A stretch of 64,000 nucleotides of DNA from Megalopta genalis (lineage: Eukaryota; Arthropoda; Insecta; Hymenoptera; Halictidae), in NCBI RefSeq assembly GCF_051020955.1, contig NW_027476093.1, forward strand, positions 1,178,001 to 1,242,000, read 5' to 3'. Under the pieces are notes generated by a model, which saw only the letters and a list, made by a program, of their open reading frames with translations, did no database searches and was not told the origin of the DNA. How positions within the stretch are numbered: position 1 is the stretch's first letter; every line of letters starts with the position of its first letter. Shown piece by piece: positions 1-11,076 of this stretch. The position numbers were made by a program, and so were the translations under genes.

Positions 1-420
1 TTTCGTGGAAAACGTTATACACACGATTATACAACACTTTCATTATTTTATTCAATTCATCGAATAATTTAATAATAAAATAAATAAATAAATAAATAAA
101 TAAATATATATATATATATTTATTTATTTATTTTATTATTAAGTTATTTACAGTTATTATATAATAAAGTAATATAAATAGATATACTAATATATTATAT
201 ATAAAGCATATTTATACTTATAGTATATTAATAAGTATATTTACAGTTATTATATAATAAAATAATATAAATAAATATACAAACATATTATATATATAAT
301 ATAAATAAAAATAATATTATATATATAATATATTTGTATATTTATATTTATACTACTTTATTATATAATAACTATAAATATTATATATATAAATCCATAA
401 AGAAAGTACAATCGACAATG
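1..420. repeat. AT-rich low-complexity block
   Basis: Nearly pure A+T made of AATA, TATT and TA units. Bases about 68-140 form an inverted repeat in which AATA repeats face TATT repeats across a (TA)n centre, so this part can fold on itself. No gene signal is visible. Confidence 0.85.
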
Positions 421-2334
421 ACGACAAACGAATATACAATAAATTTGAAAGTACAAAGCACGAAGGAAAATGAAATATAAAAACGATCGGCGAACCCGCC
501 GATTTCCATTCGCGCCTGCACCGGCGACGAGAAAATACCGCATGAAACTACCTAACACCGTATACGGCGATTAGTTCACATATGCCTATCGTCCGCGTTG
601 TAACCGTTTTTTTTTTCTGATCCCCGAACGAACGGGGATTTTATTACGCGAAAGAGAAAGAAAAAGGATCGCGTCGCAGCCGTTTCGATCCAGGAAATTC
701 AAAGCAAACCGGAACCGGAGGGGCGAAGGGGAAAAACGGGGAGGAGAGGGTAGAGAGGCCGTCCGTGAGTACTAACGAAGTTAATGACGTGTCAGGATCA
801 TAATGGCGTATCATCGCGCGAAGGAAGACAAGGTACATCCATATATATATATATAAAGCATATGTTTTAAAGCTCCGCGTAATCGGCCATCAAAGTAGAC
901 GGTTCTGCCGGCGGGTGCACAATGCGGCGGTGACGCGCGCGGTGCCATTAAAGAGGCGCGATTAAATTTAATTATCAAATTTTACGATTATTTGGGGCGC
1001 GACCGAGCCGAATGCGGCGGCGGCTGCCACGGAAGGACCACCCGAGACACGGCAAAAAAAAGAAAAAATAAGCGAACCACGGTTTCGGCGGGGCGCAAAA
1101 AGCGAATTAGAATTTTCGCCGGTCGCAATAAACAGCCCCGACGAAACTAGAAAAACCTGTCGGCGCCTATGCCGGCCGCATTGCCCGTTAACAGGACAAT
1201 ACGCTACGATACCATAAATCTTCGATCTCACCGTTTATTCCCATAAACGGAATTAATACCTTTCCTTAAGTACGTGCATCGTATGCGAACGAATCAGCGG
1301 CGAGCCGGAAGAGAAGAATTAAAAAAAAAAAGCAGAAGAAACGCGCGATAAACAGCCCGGCGAATCACAAAAGCTCTTTTAAACGCGCCGCGAGCGCGAT
1401 TTCGTAATTTTATCGCTTTTCTTTCGCGCGTCTTCGCGACGAAGTAACTCGCGGAAACGCTGGGACTTTTCACGCGGCGTTCGACCGGACGCGGATAAAT
1501 TGCCACGCGCGCGCGCGCGCGAGGAGGCGAGAGGACGAAGCGTTTTCCGCGAGTGTAATCGTTTTTATCATCGTCGACCGCCGTCGCTTTTACGCCGCTC
1601 ATCAAAAAGCGTGCCGGTCTTTCGTTGTTTCTTTCTCTCTCTCGCCGCGCGTTCGCTCTTTGTTTCCGCGCGCGTCGGTCAGCGTTCAAAACGTCCCGCA
1701 TAAACCGAAGGCTTAATAAAGCCTGGAATCCGGACTATTCCCGCTCGCAGCCGACATTCCGTATTGGATGAGCGACCCGTTTACAGCCTTTCACGACGCT
1801 GCTACGAGCCTCGTTTCGCCGGCGAGCCGGGAGGACCGCCGCGCGCGGCGTGCGGCGCGCCGGGAAAAAAGCTGATACGATTCGATGAAACGCGAACGGA
1901 AAAGAAGGAAAACGAGGCTTAACCGTGCGAGAGCTTAACGGACGCTTTTAATGATAGGCCAGCGACAACGACGGCCCTCTCCGGCCGCCGCGGCGGCTCT
2001 CTTTTCGCAATAAAGACCCAGAGGCACCCGCTGGCTTTATTGACCGGAAGACTAGGCTGCCGAACGATTTGGACAGTCGGACATTCGGCCGGCGAATTTC
2101 CGGTTTATAAGCGAGCCCGTGGAGTCGTAACGCCACGCCGTTAACGATTAACGATTCATTTAGGAACGTTTAGTACGACGAACGAGGGTTCAGAACGGTA
2201 CGCGGACCGGTCCCGAGTCCTTGCTCGCTCTCTACGATAAGAGAACGGTTTCTTCGGGATGGAGGATTTGAATATGCTTACGGGAATTGCGCGAATTGCG
2301 GAACATGGCGCGGCAAAATGCGATTGTTGCGGGT
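421..2334. other. CpG-rich unique DNA, no gene recognised
   Basis: GC- and CpG-rich sequence with a short (CG)n run near 1506-1521 and poly-A tracts near 1321. Open frames exist on both strands, but they are arginine-rich and low in complexity and match no family I recognise. It may be intergenic or intronic, possibly with conserved noncoding elements; nothing specific can be supported. Confidence 0.5.
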
Positions 2335-2338
2335 TTAA

Positions 2339-3372
2339 CCCTTTGCACTCCTCTGTCCCCTCTCGTGGGACATCGTAATTCTAGCGTATCACTCGGATGT
2401 CCCCTCTCGTGGGACATTAAAGTTTATTAGTGATTACGGGGAGTTGAGTTATTTCAGTGCAACTTTTTCAGACATGCATGTTTCCCTGAAGTTTTCTCTT
2501 GAAATGGCACAAGAAATCGAATCAAAATATAGTAAAATTACTAAGCTATATACAAGAAATGTCAGCGGGTTTTGACGAGAACGTGAGAGGCGTGCTCACG
2601 ACGGTCCGAGCACTTCAAAGACGCCACCTGAAAAGAGCGATAAGGCAAGTTTGTAGAAGAAAGATCGGTATGCGAACATAGCACGCACTGTATAGTGAGA
2701 TTTATAATCATAAAATCTGGAGGAAAAGATTTTCAAAGCTGAACTCGGTCTGGTTTGAAGCGTCGAGCGGTATAGAAAGATGTAACGAGTGAGAAAATCG
2801 GAAAAGTGATTCTTCTCTTGGTAAATAAATTGTTTGGTGAAAGTTTTTTTTGGTAAATATCATCTTGTGAGTTAGTAATAACAATTATAAATTTTCAACA
2901 TGTGTATTTATTCATATTTTTTATTAGAACAATGGCAAAACGTTCAAACACGAACGAGTCTCATGACGCAAGTAATAGCGAAGATGAGCTCCGGATAGAC
3001 GTTTAGACAGATATGTTAGAAAGACTCTAACTGTAGAAGGTTTCCTACAGTTAGTCTATCGTTATGATAGCAGTGACAGTGATATCGTCCAAGCAACAAG
3101 GTGACGAGAGAGAGAGAGTTCGTATAGATAGCGATTACAACAACAAAACAAAATTATAAAACAAACAGTAACAAAATTATAAAAAATAAAATATTGATTT
3201 TTTTGCAAATTTCTCGATTTCAGCCAATTCATATATAAGTTCAATATCATTATAATATGTTAGTTCCAAAACCATATTAAATAATACGAGGGTGTATAAA
3301 TGCCCGGTTCTGCCGAAAAGTGGCGCTGAGTAGCTGATAGCCAACGTCCAGAATGGTTCGGAGTGCTAAGGG
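2339..3372 (+). mobile_element. TTAA-target (piggyBac-type) element, copy A, internally deleted
   Basis: The 1,034-bp element is flanked on both sides by TTAA (2335-2338 and 3373-3376). Its ends are inverted repeats: CCCTTTGCACTCC on the left and GGAGTGCTAAGGG on the right. Just inside the left end are two direct copies of a subterminal motif of the form TGTCCC-N7-GGGACA. An inverted second copy lies at 22480-23512 with almost the same length. TTAA targets and ends beginning CCY are typical of piggyBac-type transposons. Only an N-terminal coding stub remains, so the element is non-autonomous. The superfamily call is inference from the target site and ends. Confidence 0.75.
2932..3006 (+). pseudogene. 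N-terminal stub of the TTAA element's protein (copy A)
   Basis: The ATG lies in a favourable context just after a TTATTAG that could be a splice acceptor. The frame begins MAKRSNTNESHD and continues into an acidic Ser/Glu/Asp stretch, then stops after 24 residues at an in-frame TAG. The inverted copy at 22728-22919 reads through this position, so the stop is a mutation of copy A. Acidic N-termini are usual in piggyBac-type transposases, but no catalytic domain is present to prove it. Confidence 0.5.
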
Positions 3373-3376
3373 TTAA

Positions 3377-3588
3377 CCTTTTAGGCCCGACGCGCCACTA
3401 TAGGTGCTTTCGCGGATGTCATCTCTCTGGACGACGCGCCACTATAGTGGCTTGCTCTAGTAGTTCACTAATATTAGTCGTAATAATAATCCTAGTAATA
3501 ATAATCCGTAATAATAAACCTAGTAATAATCGTCTCCATATGCATTGTTTCACACTTCTTTTGTCCTCACATCGATTTACAACAGTCT
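3377..3588 (+). mobile_element. 5' end of a second TTAA family (truncated)
   Basis: This begins at the same TTAA that ends the preceding element. The end is CCTTTTAGG, followed by two subterminal copies of a GACGCGCCACTATAGTGG-like motif whose core CCACTATAGTGG is a perfect palindrome. The same sequence, with three motif copies, starts the complete element at 19704-20991. A TAATAATAATCC expansion at about 3478-3530 replaces unique bases seen in the other copy. The right end is not found; sequence homology is lost just after the nested MITE at 3959. Confidence 0.7.
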
Positions 3589-3589
3589 A

Positions 3590-3959
3590 CAGGGTGCCCC
3601 AAAAATGTCTCGCAATCCGAAAATGGCGGGTTCCTCGGATCATTTGAAGCAGCTTCTTCCTTCACAAAAATTGTCTCCGAGGTACCGTTAACGAGTTATT
3701 AACAAAAAGACGCTGACCAATGAGAGGCGAGCTCGGCTGGCGGATGAGCGGATGAGCGGATGAGCGGACGGAGCTCGGTTCCGCTCATTGGCTCGGTCGC
3801 CTCGCGCCAGCCGAGCTCGCCTCTCATTGGTCACTGGTTGTTTCGTCAATAACTCGTTAACGGTGCCTCGGAGAAAATTTCCGCAAAGGAAAAAGTTGCT
3901 TCAAACGACCCGAGGAACCCGCCGCTTTCGGATTGCGAGACATTTCGCGGGACACCCTG
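3590..3959. mobile_element. CAGGGTGTCCC-type MITE with TA target
   Basis: The 370-bp element is bounded by TA, with ends CAGGGTG and CACCCTG. The arms pair over most of their length: a block like ACGAGTTATTAACAAAAA faces its complement, and CCAATGAGAGGCGAGCTCGG faces CCGAGCTCGCCTCTCATTGG. It sits inside the TTAA element at the same position as its relative in the copy at 19704-20991. It has no coding capacity. TA targets and CAGGG ends point to the Tc1/mariner group, but no partner transposase is seen. Confidence 0.8.
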
Positions 3960-3964
3960 TATAT

Positions 3965-4436
3965 ACGGCTTCCAGAAAAATATCGCAAACTCGTTCTCGT
4001 CAATTCATATCCCTCCACGCTAATGCTCTCTACGTTGTATATATCTATCTCCGAAACACTTCGATCCTTTATCCGAGCCGACTACTCCAGTATTCCATTA
4101 GACAGCGTCAACCAGCCGATAGCAGCCGAGGAACGTACATTTCCCTTCTAACGCCGATCATCTTTCTCGTAGCACGCGATCATCTCTCGCCGAGTATAAG
4201 CCGCGGCGGCTCTGTCACAGCCGTCGTAGCGTTGAGCTCCGATTAATCGACGTCCCGGCGAACTTTCCAATAAAAAATCCGATTGAAATTGCGTGTAAAC
4301 TGCCATCGTCGGTGGCTGCCGTTTCAAGGCGTCCACAGAGGTCGTTCCGCCGGAGCGAACGGAAGCGGAGAAGAAGCGTCCTCAGGTTCTCTGCGCCACG
4401 TCGGCTCGGAGAAAAGATCGCGGCGATTTCTCGAAG

Positions 4437-4479
<43 letters not shown>

Positions 4480-5515
4480 CCGTTGATTTGCGGTCTGTCA
4501 TAGACTCGCGAGCGTATCCCCGTCGTATTTAGCGTCGCGTCAGGGAAAACTTATCGTGTCGCTTAAAAGCACTAGAGCCGCGAGGGGATATATTAAGCGG
4601 CCGCGGCGGATACGTATCCGTACGTAGCGGCGGACCCACTCCTCGCAATCTTGTCTTGCCACGCTAAATGCCGGAGAGTGCACGTAATTCCACGGAAGAT
4701 ATTGGATAACCCTCGAGTGCATCGTGAACCGTGAACGGCCGCCGGAGGGGTTAACTACGCGGAATATATCTTTATCGTTCGGGTGAAAACGCGCGTATCA
4801 CGGTGATGGTTCATTTTCGACGTGGAGGAGAGATCCCCGGCCCGGCTTCATCGGGGATCGCCAATTAAAACGTCGGTGCTCTCGACAATGCGCCGGCAGA
4901 ATGGAGCACCGCAATTCCGCGCTTCATCGACGCGGCTTTTTGATGCTGCGCGCGGCCGTTTCGTCGACCACGTTTCCCGCCGCCACCCACACAGGGTGGC
5001 TTGCCAGCGCGCTCGCGCGCGTACACACACAGATACGAGATCGCCCTGTTCGCGGGCCGGTGGTTGTAAGAGTCGGCACAATGGAGCAGAAAACAAGAGA
5101 CGGTCGGGACATCAAAGTGCCGGATGTTATGGAGTGAGAACGCTGCCGGATCCGGCACAGACTGATAATCATCTCTACGAAATACTTCGTAATCGTTAAT
5201 TACGGCACAGCATCGACGACGCTTTGGGCAAAAGATCAGTCAGTCGACGTGGGGGCGCGCGCGGCGCGGGGGTTGGAACCGGGAACGCCGAAAGAGGGGT
5301 TTTATAGTCTCTTTTATATCGCGAAAGAACGGCTCCGATACACGTATATATTGTATATATATATGTATATACGTGTATATCGAGCGTGTGTGCGTGTGTT
5401 TTTGTACGTGTATAGTTCGTTTCTCTCTGTAGGATTCGGGTTCCGATCCTTTTGAGCCGTAGCAACCCCTTATTCAGCACTGCGGACTTCTTAACCGACG
5501 GGTATTACCGATTAT
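3965..5515. other. Unique GC-rich DNA, no gene recognised
   Basis: CpG-rich sequence with open frames on both strands that look like composition artefacts (Arg/Ser-rich). It contains a (TC)n tract at 4439-4478 and a TA/TG/CGTG dinucleotide stretch at about 5336-5417. No domain, splice structure or RNA gene could be recognised. Confidence 0.45.
4439..4478. repeat. (TC)n microsatellite
   Basis: About 40 bp of perfect TC dinucleotide. Short open frames running through it encode only Leu-Ser repeats and are not genes. Confidence 0.95.
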
Positions 5516-5645
5516 TTCTCTCGTGAGTCTATTTTCTCCCCCTCCCCCCCTCTCTCACTCTGTCTTTCTCTCTTTCTGTCTATTTTTATCTCTCTTTCTC
5601 TCTCTTTCTTTCGTTTGCTCGCTTGCTCTGAATACGCGTTTCCGT
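5516..5645. repeat. Polypyrimidine tract
   Basis: About 130 bp of almost uninterrupted C/T on the + strand (CTCCCCCTCCCC, TCTTTCTC units). It could act as a long 3' splice tract or form triplex DNA, but nothing around it shows an exon. Confidence 0.7.
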
Positions 5646-5707
5646 TCCGCGATCGTAATAAGGTGCGCTTTGTTGGCTCGTTGACGGAGAGGAACGACTT
5701 TCCGGGA

Positions 5708-6835
5708 CCAGAGAGTCAAATACAGTTGCGGACAAAATTGAGTGGACAGGCAGTGGAAATATACTATTAATATTATATATACTGTTACGTATACTATACT
5801 ATACTAATAATATAATACTAATATGCTATACTATATTATAGTATAATTATAGTATAATAATATAATACTATATATATAACATTATATTATAATATATTAT
5901 TAATATTATATTATAATATATTATTAATATTATATTATAATATACTATTAATATTATATATACTGTTATGTATACTATACTATACTAATAATAAAATACT
6001 ATTTTATAGTATAATTATATAATTATGCATGTAATCTTTTATTGGCAGGATTATTTCTTGAAAACACTAAAACATAATATTAACCAAAGATGCAAAGAAA
6101 GATTTCCATAATTCAAGACCATTATACAGGATGGGCCATTTGAAACGAGACACCAGAATAACTCGCTTATCTTTGACAATAGGTTTTTAGCCTATTTGAC
6201 AATAGACAATTCATGGTAATTCTCTCCGCATAATCGGCGACTATAAAAACGAACCGCAAGACTCGAATAACCGTATCCCCTCTTCTCAATTTGTCCATTT
6301 TTGTTCACAAACCGAGTAAAAATCGAGCAAAATAAATAAAATAGTATTATATTATTAGTATAGTATAGAATATATAATAGTATATATAATGTTAATAGTA
6401 TATTATAATATAATATTTATAATATATTATAATATAATATTAGTATAGTATATATAATAGTATTATGTTATTAAAATTGCTTGTTAAAATTATATATATT
6501 ATACTATATATTATATGCTATATAATTATATTGTTTTATAGAATAATTATATAGCATAATAATAGCATCTATATAATAATACTATATAATAATAGTAGCT
6601 ATAATATTAATAGTATATTAATATATAATATTTATAATATATTATAATATAATATTAGTATAGTATATATAATATAATATTAGTACAGTATACATAATAG
6701 TATTATATTATTATACTATAATTATACTATAAAGTAGTACAATTATATAGCATATAATATATAGTATAATATATAATATATATAATATAGTATAGCATAT
6801 AATTATACTATAAAACTCACGTATTTCATACTTAA
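5708..6835. repeat. AT-rich repeat field enclosing transposon ends
   Basis: Two blocks of irregular TATAATATTA repeats (5757-6020 and 6340-6835) surround other pieces. Bases 5724-5748 read TACAGTTGCGGACAAAATTG and on, resembling a Tc1-type terminal repeat; no partner end was found. Bases 5990-6160 are an inverted copy of 13376-13580, including the transposon end CAGGATGGGCCATTTGAAAC. Bases 6225-6330 are a degraded right half of the TA-MITE. Confidence 0.65.
5990..6160 (-). repeat. Dispersed repeat, inverted copy of 13376-13580
   Basis: The segment holds ATGCATGTAATCTTTTATTG, a stretch near AACATAATATTAACCAAAGA, and a transposon end of the type CAGGGTGGGCCATTTGAAAC. The same series occurs in reverse complement near 13.4-13.6 kb. 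Because DNA on both sides of the transposon end is shared, this is a duplicated segment and not two independent insertions. Confidence 0.75.
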
Positions 6836-7162
6836 CGACCTAATATTTCAAGCAAGTATAAGCGACTATATACCGTAAACAAAATTTCACTGAATACCGA
6901 ACAATAAAAAACAGAATAAATAGCAAAATAAGAATCGAAACCACAGCTTTAAAAGTTGGAACAAGCAAAGACTGAAGGTTACGCTTCTTGCTTGTTAAAA
7001 TGAAATAGTTTATTCACCTGTTTCAGCTATGCAGCGTGTTCTTCAGCGTTACTCGATTCGAAATACTAAATAATAAGAAATAATTGAAATAATATATATC
7101 ATATATTTCAATAAATTAATATTATTAATAATATATAATTGAAATAATTGAAAAACAGAATA
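6836..7162. other. AT-rich unique DNA
   Basis: A+T-rich sequence without a recognisable gene, repeat family or RNA. Confidence 0.4.
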
Positions 7163-7385
7163 CAGTAGATTCTCTCTAATTAACGCTCGAATTGTGCAGA
7201 AAAATTGGACAATTTGGGGAAAGAAGTATACACGATTATTCGCGTCTTGCGACTCGAACTTTTATAGTTGTTGACAATCGATAACCATAAAAAACGAACC
7301 GCAAGGCTCGAATAATCGCGTCTCCTCTCCCGAAATTGTCGACCTTCGTGCGCAATCTGAGCGGTCAATTAGGGAGACATTACCA
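7163..7385. mobile_element. TA-MITE, complete copy
   Basis: A hairpin element flanked by TA. The left end CAGTAGATTCTCTCTAATTA faces a right end in CAATTAGGGAGACATTAC. The inner arms (TTATTCGCGTCTTGCGACTC and the complementary GAACCGCAAGGCTCGAATAA) pair around a short loop. There is no coding capacity. CAGT ends and a TA target resemble pogo-type elements; this is inference. Confidence 0.8.
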
Positions 7386-7396
7386 TAAATGGAAAT

Positions 7397-7507
<111 letters not shown>

Positions 7508-8378
7508 CGCAATCGAAATTTACGTTTCTTAGCCGCTATAATAATTCAATCTTTAATCATTCGAATAATATTTATGTTCGAGATTTTTTTTTACGTAAAA
7601 TACCACTTCGCAACGGCGGTCTGTTTACGCGAAAAGACTGCCGGCGGTGCCGAATTTATCGGGGAAGTTTAAATCGCGCGAACTGTCGGATCGCGCGGGA
7701 TCGCGCGGTGCGCCAAACCGTGAGCTAGAATCAAATGAGGTGTCCGACGATTCCGTGAAAATTTCTCCGGACCCTCAGCCATGAAAACTTCTCTTTCTTC
7801 TTTCTTTGTTCGTAAGCGGTGGAGGGGGGTGGAGAGGGACGGAACGCCCGCGCGGGGTAAATGAAGCGGACTGGAAAAGGAATCGCCGCAGGAGTGAAAG
7901 CCTCTGCTAAATATTCGAATGCTCGAGTGCATTCGAAGTGGTGCTCAGACTCGTTTGCGCGCGTATCATTTCTCGCTGGGTTGCCAAGGTTTATGCGAAT
8001 ACATTATCCTTTATCGCGCGTACGTTACAAGCTATCTTTCAGGCGTTCGTATGTACCTGCATGCGTACGTGTATCGTTAACGCCGCCCTTGCGTTGCAGC
8101 ACGATCAAATGTCTATCAATAATTTATAGTAGTTATTAGTATCAATGATTTATAAAACTTTATTTAATCACGGGGCCGGAAGTCGGATTTTTATAAAGCT
8201 AACTTAACGTTGAAATTGCCGGACTTGGCGATACGACTGCTTTCTGATCCTTTATTTCGCTGTTGCTCAAATTATCAAAGCCATCTGGAGAGAAACTTTC
8301 TCGTAAACTTTTTTACTCGAGCGATAAAAATGTCGAAATCGTGTCGAGTTTCTGTAAATCCAATCTTGTCATTGTTAT
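7508..8378. other. Unique DNA, no gene recognised
   Basis: Mixed composition, GC-rich near 7640-8000. Two short overlapping open frames at 7861-8139 and 7669-7932 show no conserved domain and lie opposite each other. I see nothing that can be named. Confidence 0.4.
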
Positions 8379-8722
8379 CAATATAATATAATATAATATA
8401 ATATAATATAATATAATATAATATAATATAATATAATATAATATAATATAATATAATATAATATAATATAATATAATATAATATAATATAATATAATATA
8501 ATATAATATAATATAATATAATATAATATAATATAATATAATATAATATAATATAATATAATATAATATAATATAATATAATATAATATAATATAATATA
8601 ATATAATATAATATAATATAATATAATATAATATAATATAATATAATATAATATAATATAATATAATATAATATAATATAATATAATATAATATAATATA
8701 ATAATAATATAATATAATATAT
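8379..8722. repeat. (TATAA)n pentanucleotide array
   Basis: About 344 bp of nearly perfect 5-bp TATAA units (about 68 copies). An open frame passes through on the minus strand and repeats IILYY, but this is only because the 5-bp unit contains no stop in that frame. The array runs straight into a CAGGG-type MITE whose left end is missing. Confidence 0.95.
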
Positions 8723-8730
8723 ATAAATAT

Positions 8731-9050
8731 TTTTGAGGTCATTTGAAGCAACTTTTTCCTTAGCGAAAATGCGATCCGCGGCTTCGTTTACGAGTTATTA
8801 ACGAAAACAGTGACCAATCAGAGGCGAGATCGTTTGACGCGAGACGGCCGAGCCAATGAGCGGAACTGGGCTCCGTGCACGCGTTGGCTGGGTCGCCGCG
8901 CGCCAGCCGAGTTCGCCTATTATTGGTCAGTGTTTTTCGTTAATAACTCGTAAACGAAGCCTCAGAGAAAATTTTCGCAAAGGAAACAGTTGCTTCAAAT
9001 GACCTCGGGAACTTCCCATTTCCGGATTGCGAGACATTTTCGGGACACCC
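8731..9050. mobile_element. CAGGGTGTCCC-type MITE, left end replaced by microsatellite
   Basis: Homology begins at GAGGTCATTTGAAGCAACTT and continues through the paired arms (ACGAGTTATTAACGAAAA and its complement) to the right end GGGACACCCTCTA. The left terminal repeat is absent; the (TATAA)n array stands in its place. Confidence 0.75.
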
Positions 9051-9068
9051 TCTATACATACATATATA

Positions 9069-9245
9069 ACCTTGTGCAGTATATTTATTCGTTCATTCAG
9101 CAATCATTTCAAGTACATAATCCATGAAGAATAATTTGCAGTATTCTTTGCACTAATAGTTTGCAATATATAATCTTGTTCAGCATATTTATTTATTCAT
9201 TCAGCAATCATTTCCAGTACATGATCCATGAAGAGTAGTTTGCAC
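9069..9245. repeat. Tandem duplication, period about 104 bp
   Basis: A unit containing TTCATTCAGCAATCATTTC, GTACATAATCCATGAAG and TTTGCA occurs twice in direct orientation with a period of 104 bp, with several base differences. No function is evident. Confidence 0.75.
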
Positions 9246-9540
9246 AAAGAAAAAGAGTCACTGCAGTCAATGTTTTCAATTAAAAATTGTTCTATTTCCG
9301 ATGTATTCACTCATTACTGCACTTCTCTTATTATCTGCCACTCATTATCGCGATGCACTTCCTCTGACTCAGAGAATTGGAATCTTTTTCCTCCGTGGTA
9401 TATTCGTTCACTTAATTACCAAAACATTTCACCATAATTCCTTGCATGAACAAAATCCTCGTCTGAAGAAATTGCGAGTATTTTTTTTTTACCTTAATTT
9501 ACCTTTTCTGCTTGCATTTATATGCAGACTCATCACTTAT
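9246..9540. other. Unique DNA, no gene recognised
   Basis: Moderately AT-rich sequence. An open frame at 9301-9606 runs into the neighbouring AT repeat and has no recognisable domain. Confidence 0.35.
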
Positions 9541-9725
9541 TCGTATCTCCATGTTATCTACTATTTATATATAGTATATATAAGTATATATATAATATAT
9601 TATTAATATTAATATATATATATAATAATAATAATAATAATATAATAATATATATAATATATTATAATATAATATATTAATATAAGTATATATATATAAC
9701 ATATTAGTATATCTTATATTTTATA
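9541..9725. repeat. AT-rich microsatellite block
   Basis: TATATA, ATAATA and TTAATA units form an irregular array of about 185 bp. Confidence 0.85.
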
Positions 9726-10900
9726 TTTTGTTATCTACTATTTAAAAAAGTAGAAACGCTTTTCTAATTACAATTCCTGTAAAAAAACAGTTCGGTGATG
9801 CTGAATAAAACGGCACCAATTTTGTATACATTACGTAGATTCTAACGCGAAGTTTCGCGTGTCTTATTATAACAAAATAAGTATATATTCCTGTTTGACT
9901 AAGCGATAGCAGCGCCGCCGGATGAAGCGAAGCACGAACACGAACGCCGCCACGCGGCGGGAAATATAAACAGCGGCGCCGCGGTAGTGACAGTGTTCAA
10001 GCGAAAGTGATAGAAAGTTGTAACACACAGTAACAAAGGCAAATGTACATTATTTTCGATTAGAAGCGATAAATGAGAAAGAAATAAACGAGAAAACGAA
10101 ATCGTGGGCAAGGTAAGAAACACAAGAAACACAATTGCAAATACAAATATGTCCATGAGAACTGTGTACAAAGTTTCTCTGCTTTAATCGTGCTTCATCT
10201 ATCAACGAGAATATCCGATAACCTCAAAAAAACCTTAGATCTGTTCACACATTTTCTGATATTGTTAGATATTGTTAGATATTATTAGCCGACTGACTGT
10301 CGATCAAACGACTGCATTTCAATGGTAATTTATATTGTCAAGCGATACGAATATTTGTTTATAAACTTCGTTTCGATTATAAAAATATCAGTATAAAATC
10401 AGTAAATAAACATTTCGTTTGCCTTTCTCTGCTTCCAAACCTTCAATTGTTTTCGCATCGAATCCGTTGCTGTTCGTTGCCATCTTCCATCATTTCCACG
10501 TTCTCCTATACTTAATTATTCTTCCCATCAATATTCCAGTGTCTAGTTTCCCCTCTTCTCTCTTTTTCTTCCTACAACCTCTCGTCTCGCGAGTCTCAAA
10601 AGCGACGTAAACATTCTGTCCGCATCCCGCGCGCGATCGTTTGATTTTAATTGATCGAATTAAACGGGCCCGTTAACACTTATTAGTCGCGTCACGTTCA
10701 CGAGCCGCGAATTATCGTGTTCCGTGGCGGAAGACGTTCGCTAAAAAGAGAACCGTCGTACCGAGCCGTTTCGACGCAGCAAAACCGACGCGACGCCCGG
10801 TTCCAGGTATTTGCTCCGGAGCCAGGCCCAGATGTTTTCTTGTTTGATCATCGCGGCCGCCGGTGATTACTTACCGAGGATCATAATTATCATGGGTGGG

Positions 10901-10961
<61 letters not shown>

Positions 10962-11071
10962 CCGGGTGTATCGTGAAAACGGTGCTCGCGCGCGCCGAGC
11001 TTCCGAGTTTCGCGCGGCCGCGTTTTAATCGTAATCGGTTCTGGGAAGATTTCGCCCCGTGGCCAAGGTTA
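9726..11071. other. Unique DNA with a (GA)n tract
   Basis: A CpG-rich island near 9900-9990 is followed by AT-rich sequence, then a second CpG-rich part from about 10620. A (GA)n microsatellite lies at 10903-10959. No gene was recognised. Confidence 0.4.
10903..10959. repeat. (GA)n microsatellite
   Basis: About 57 bp of perfect GA dinucleotide. Confidence 0.95.
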
Positions 11072-11076
11072 TGTCG

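Noticed and set aside
5724..5748. TACAGTTGCGGACAAAATTG as a full Tc1 element end
   Set aside because: Only one end is visible and AT repeats follow; no partner end or transposase.
8275..8751. 158-codon IILYY repeat protein
   Set aside because: A translation of the (TATAA)n array.
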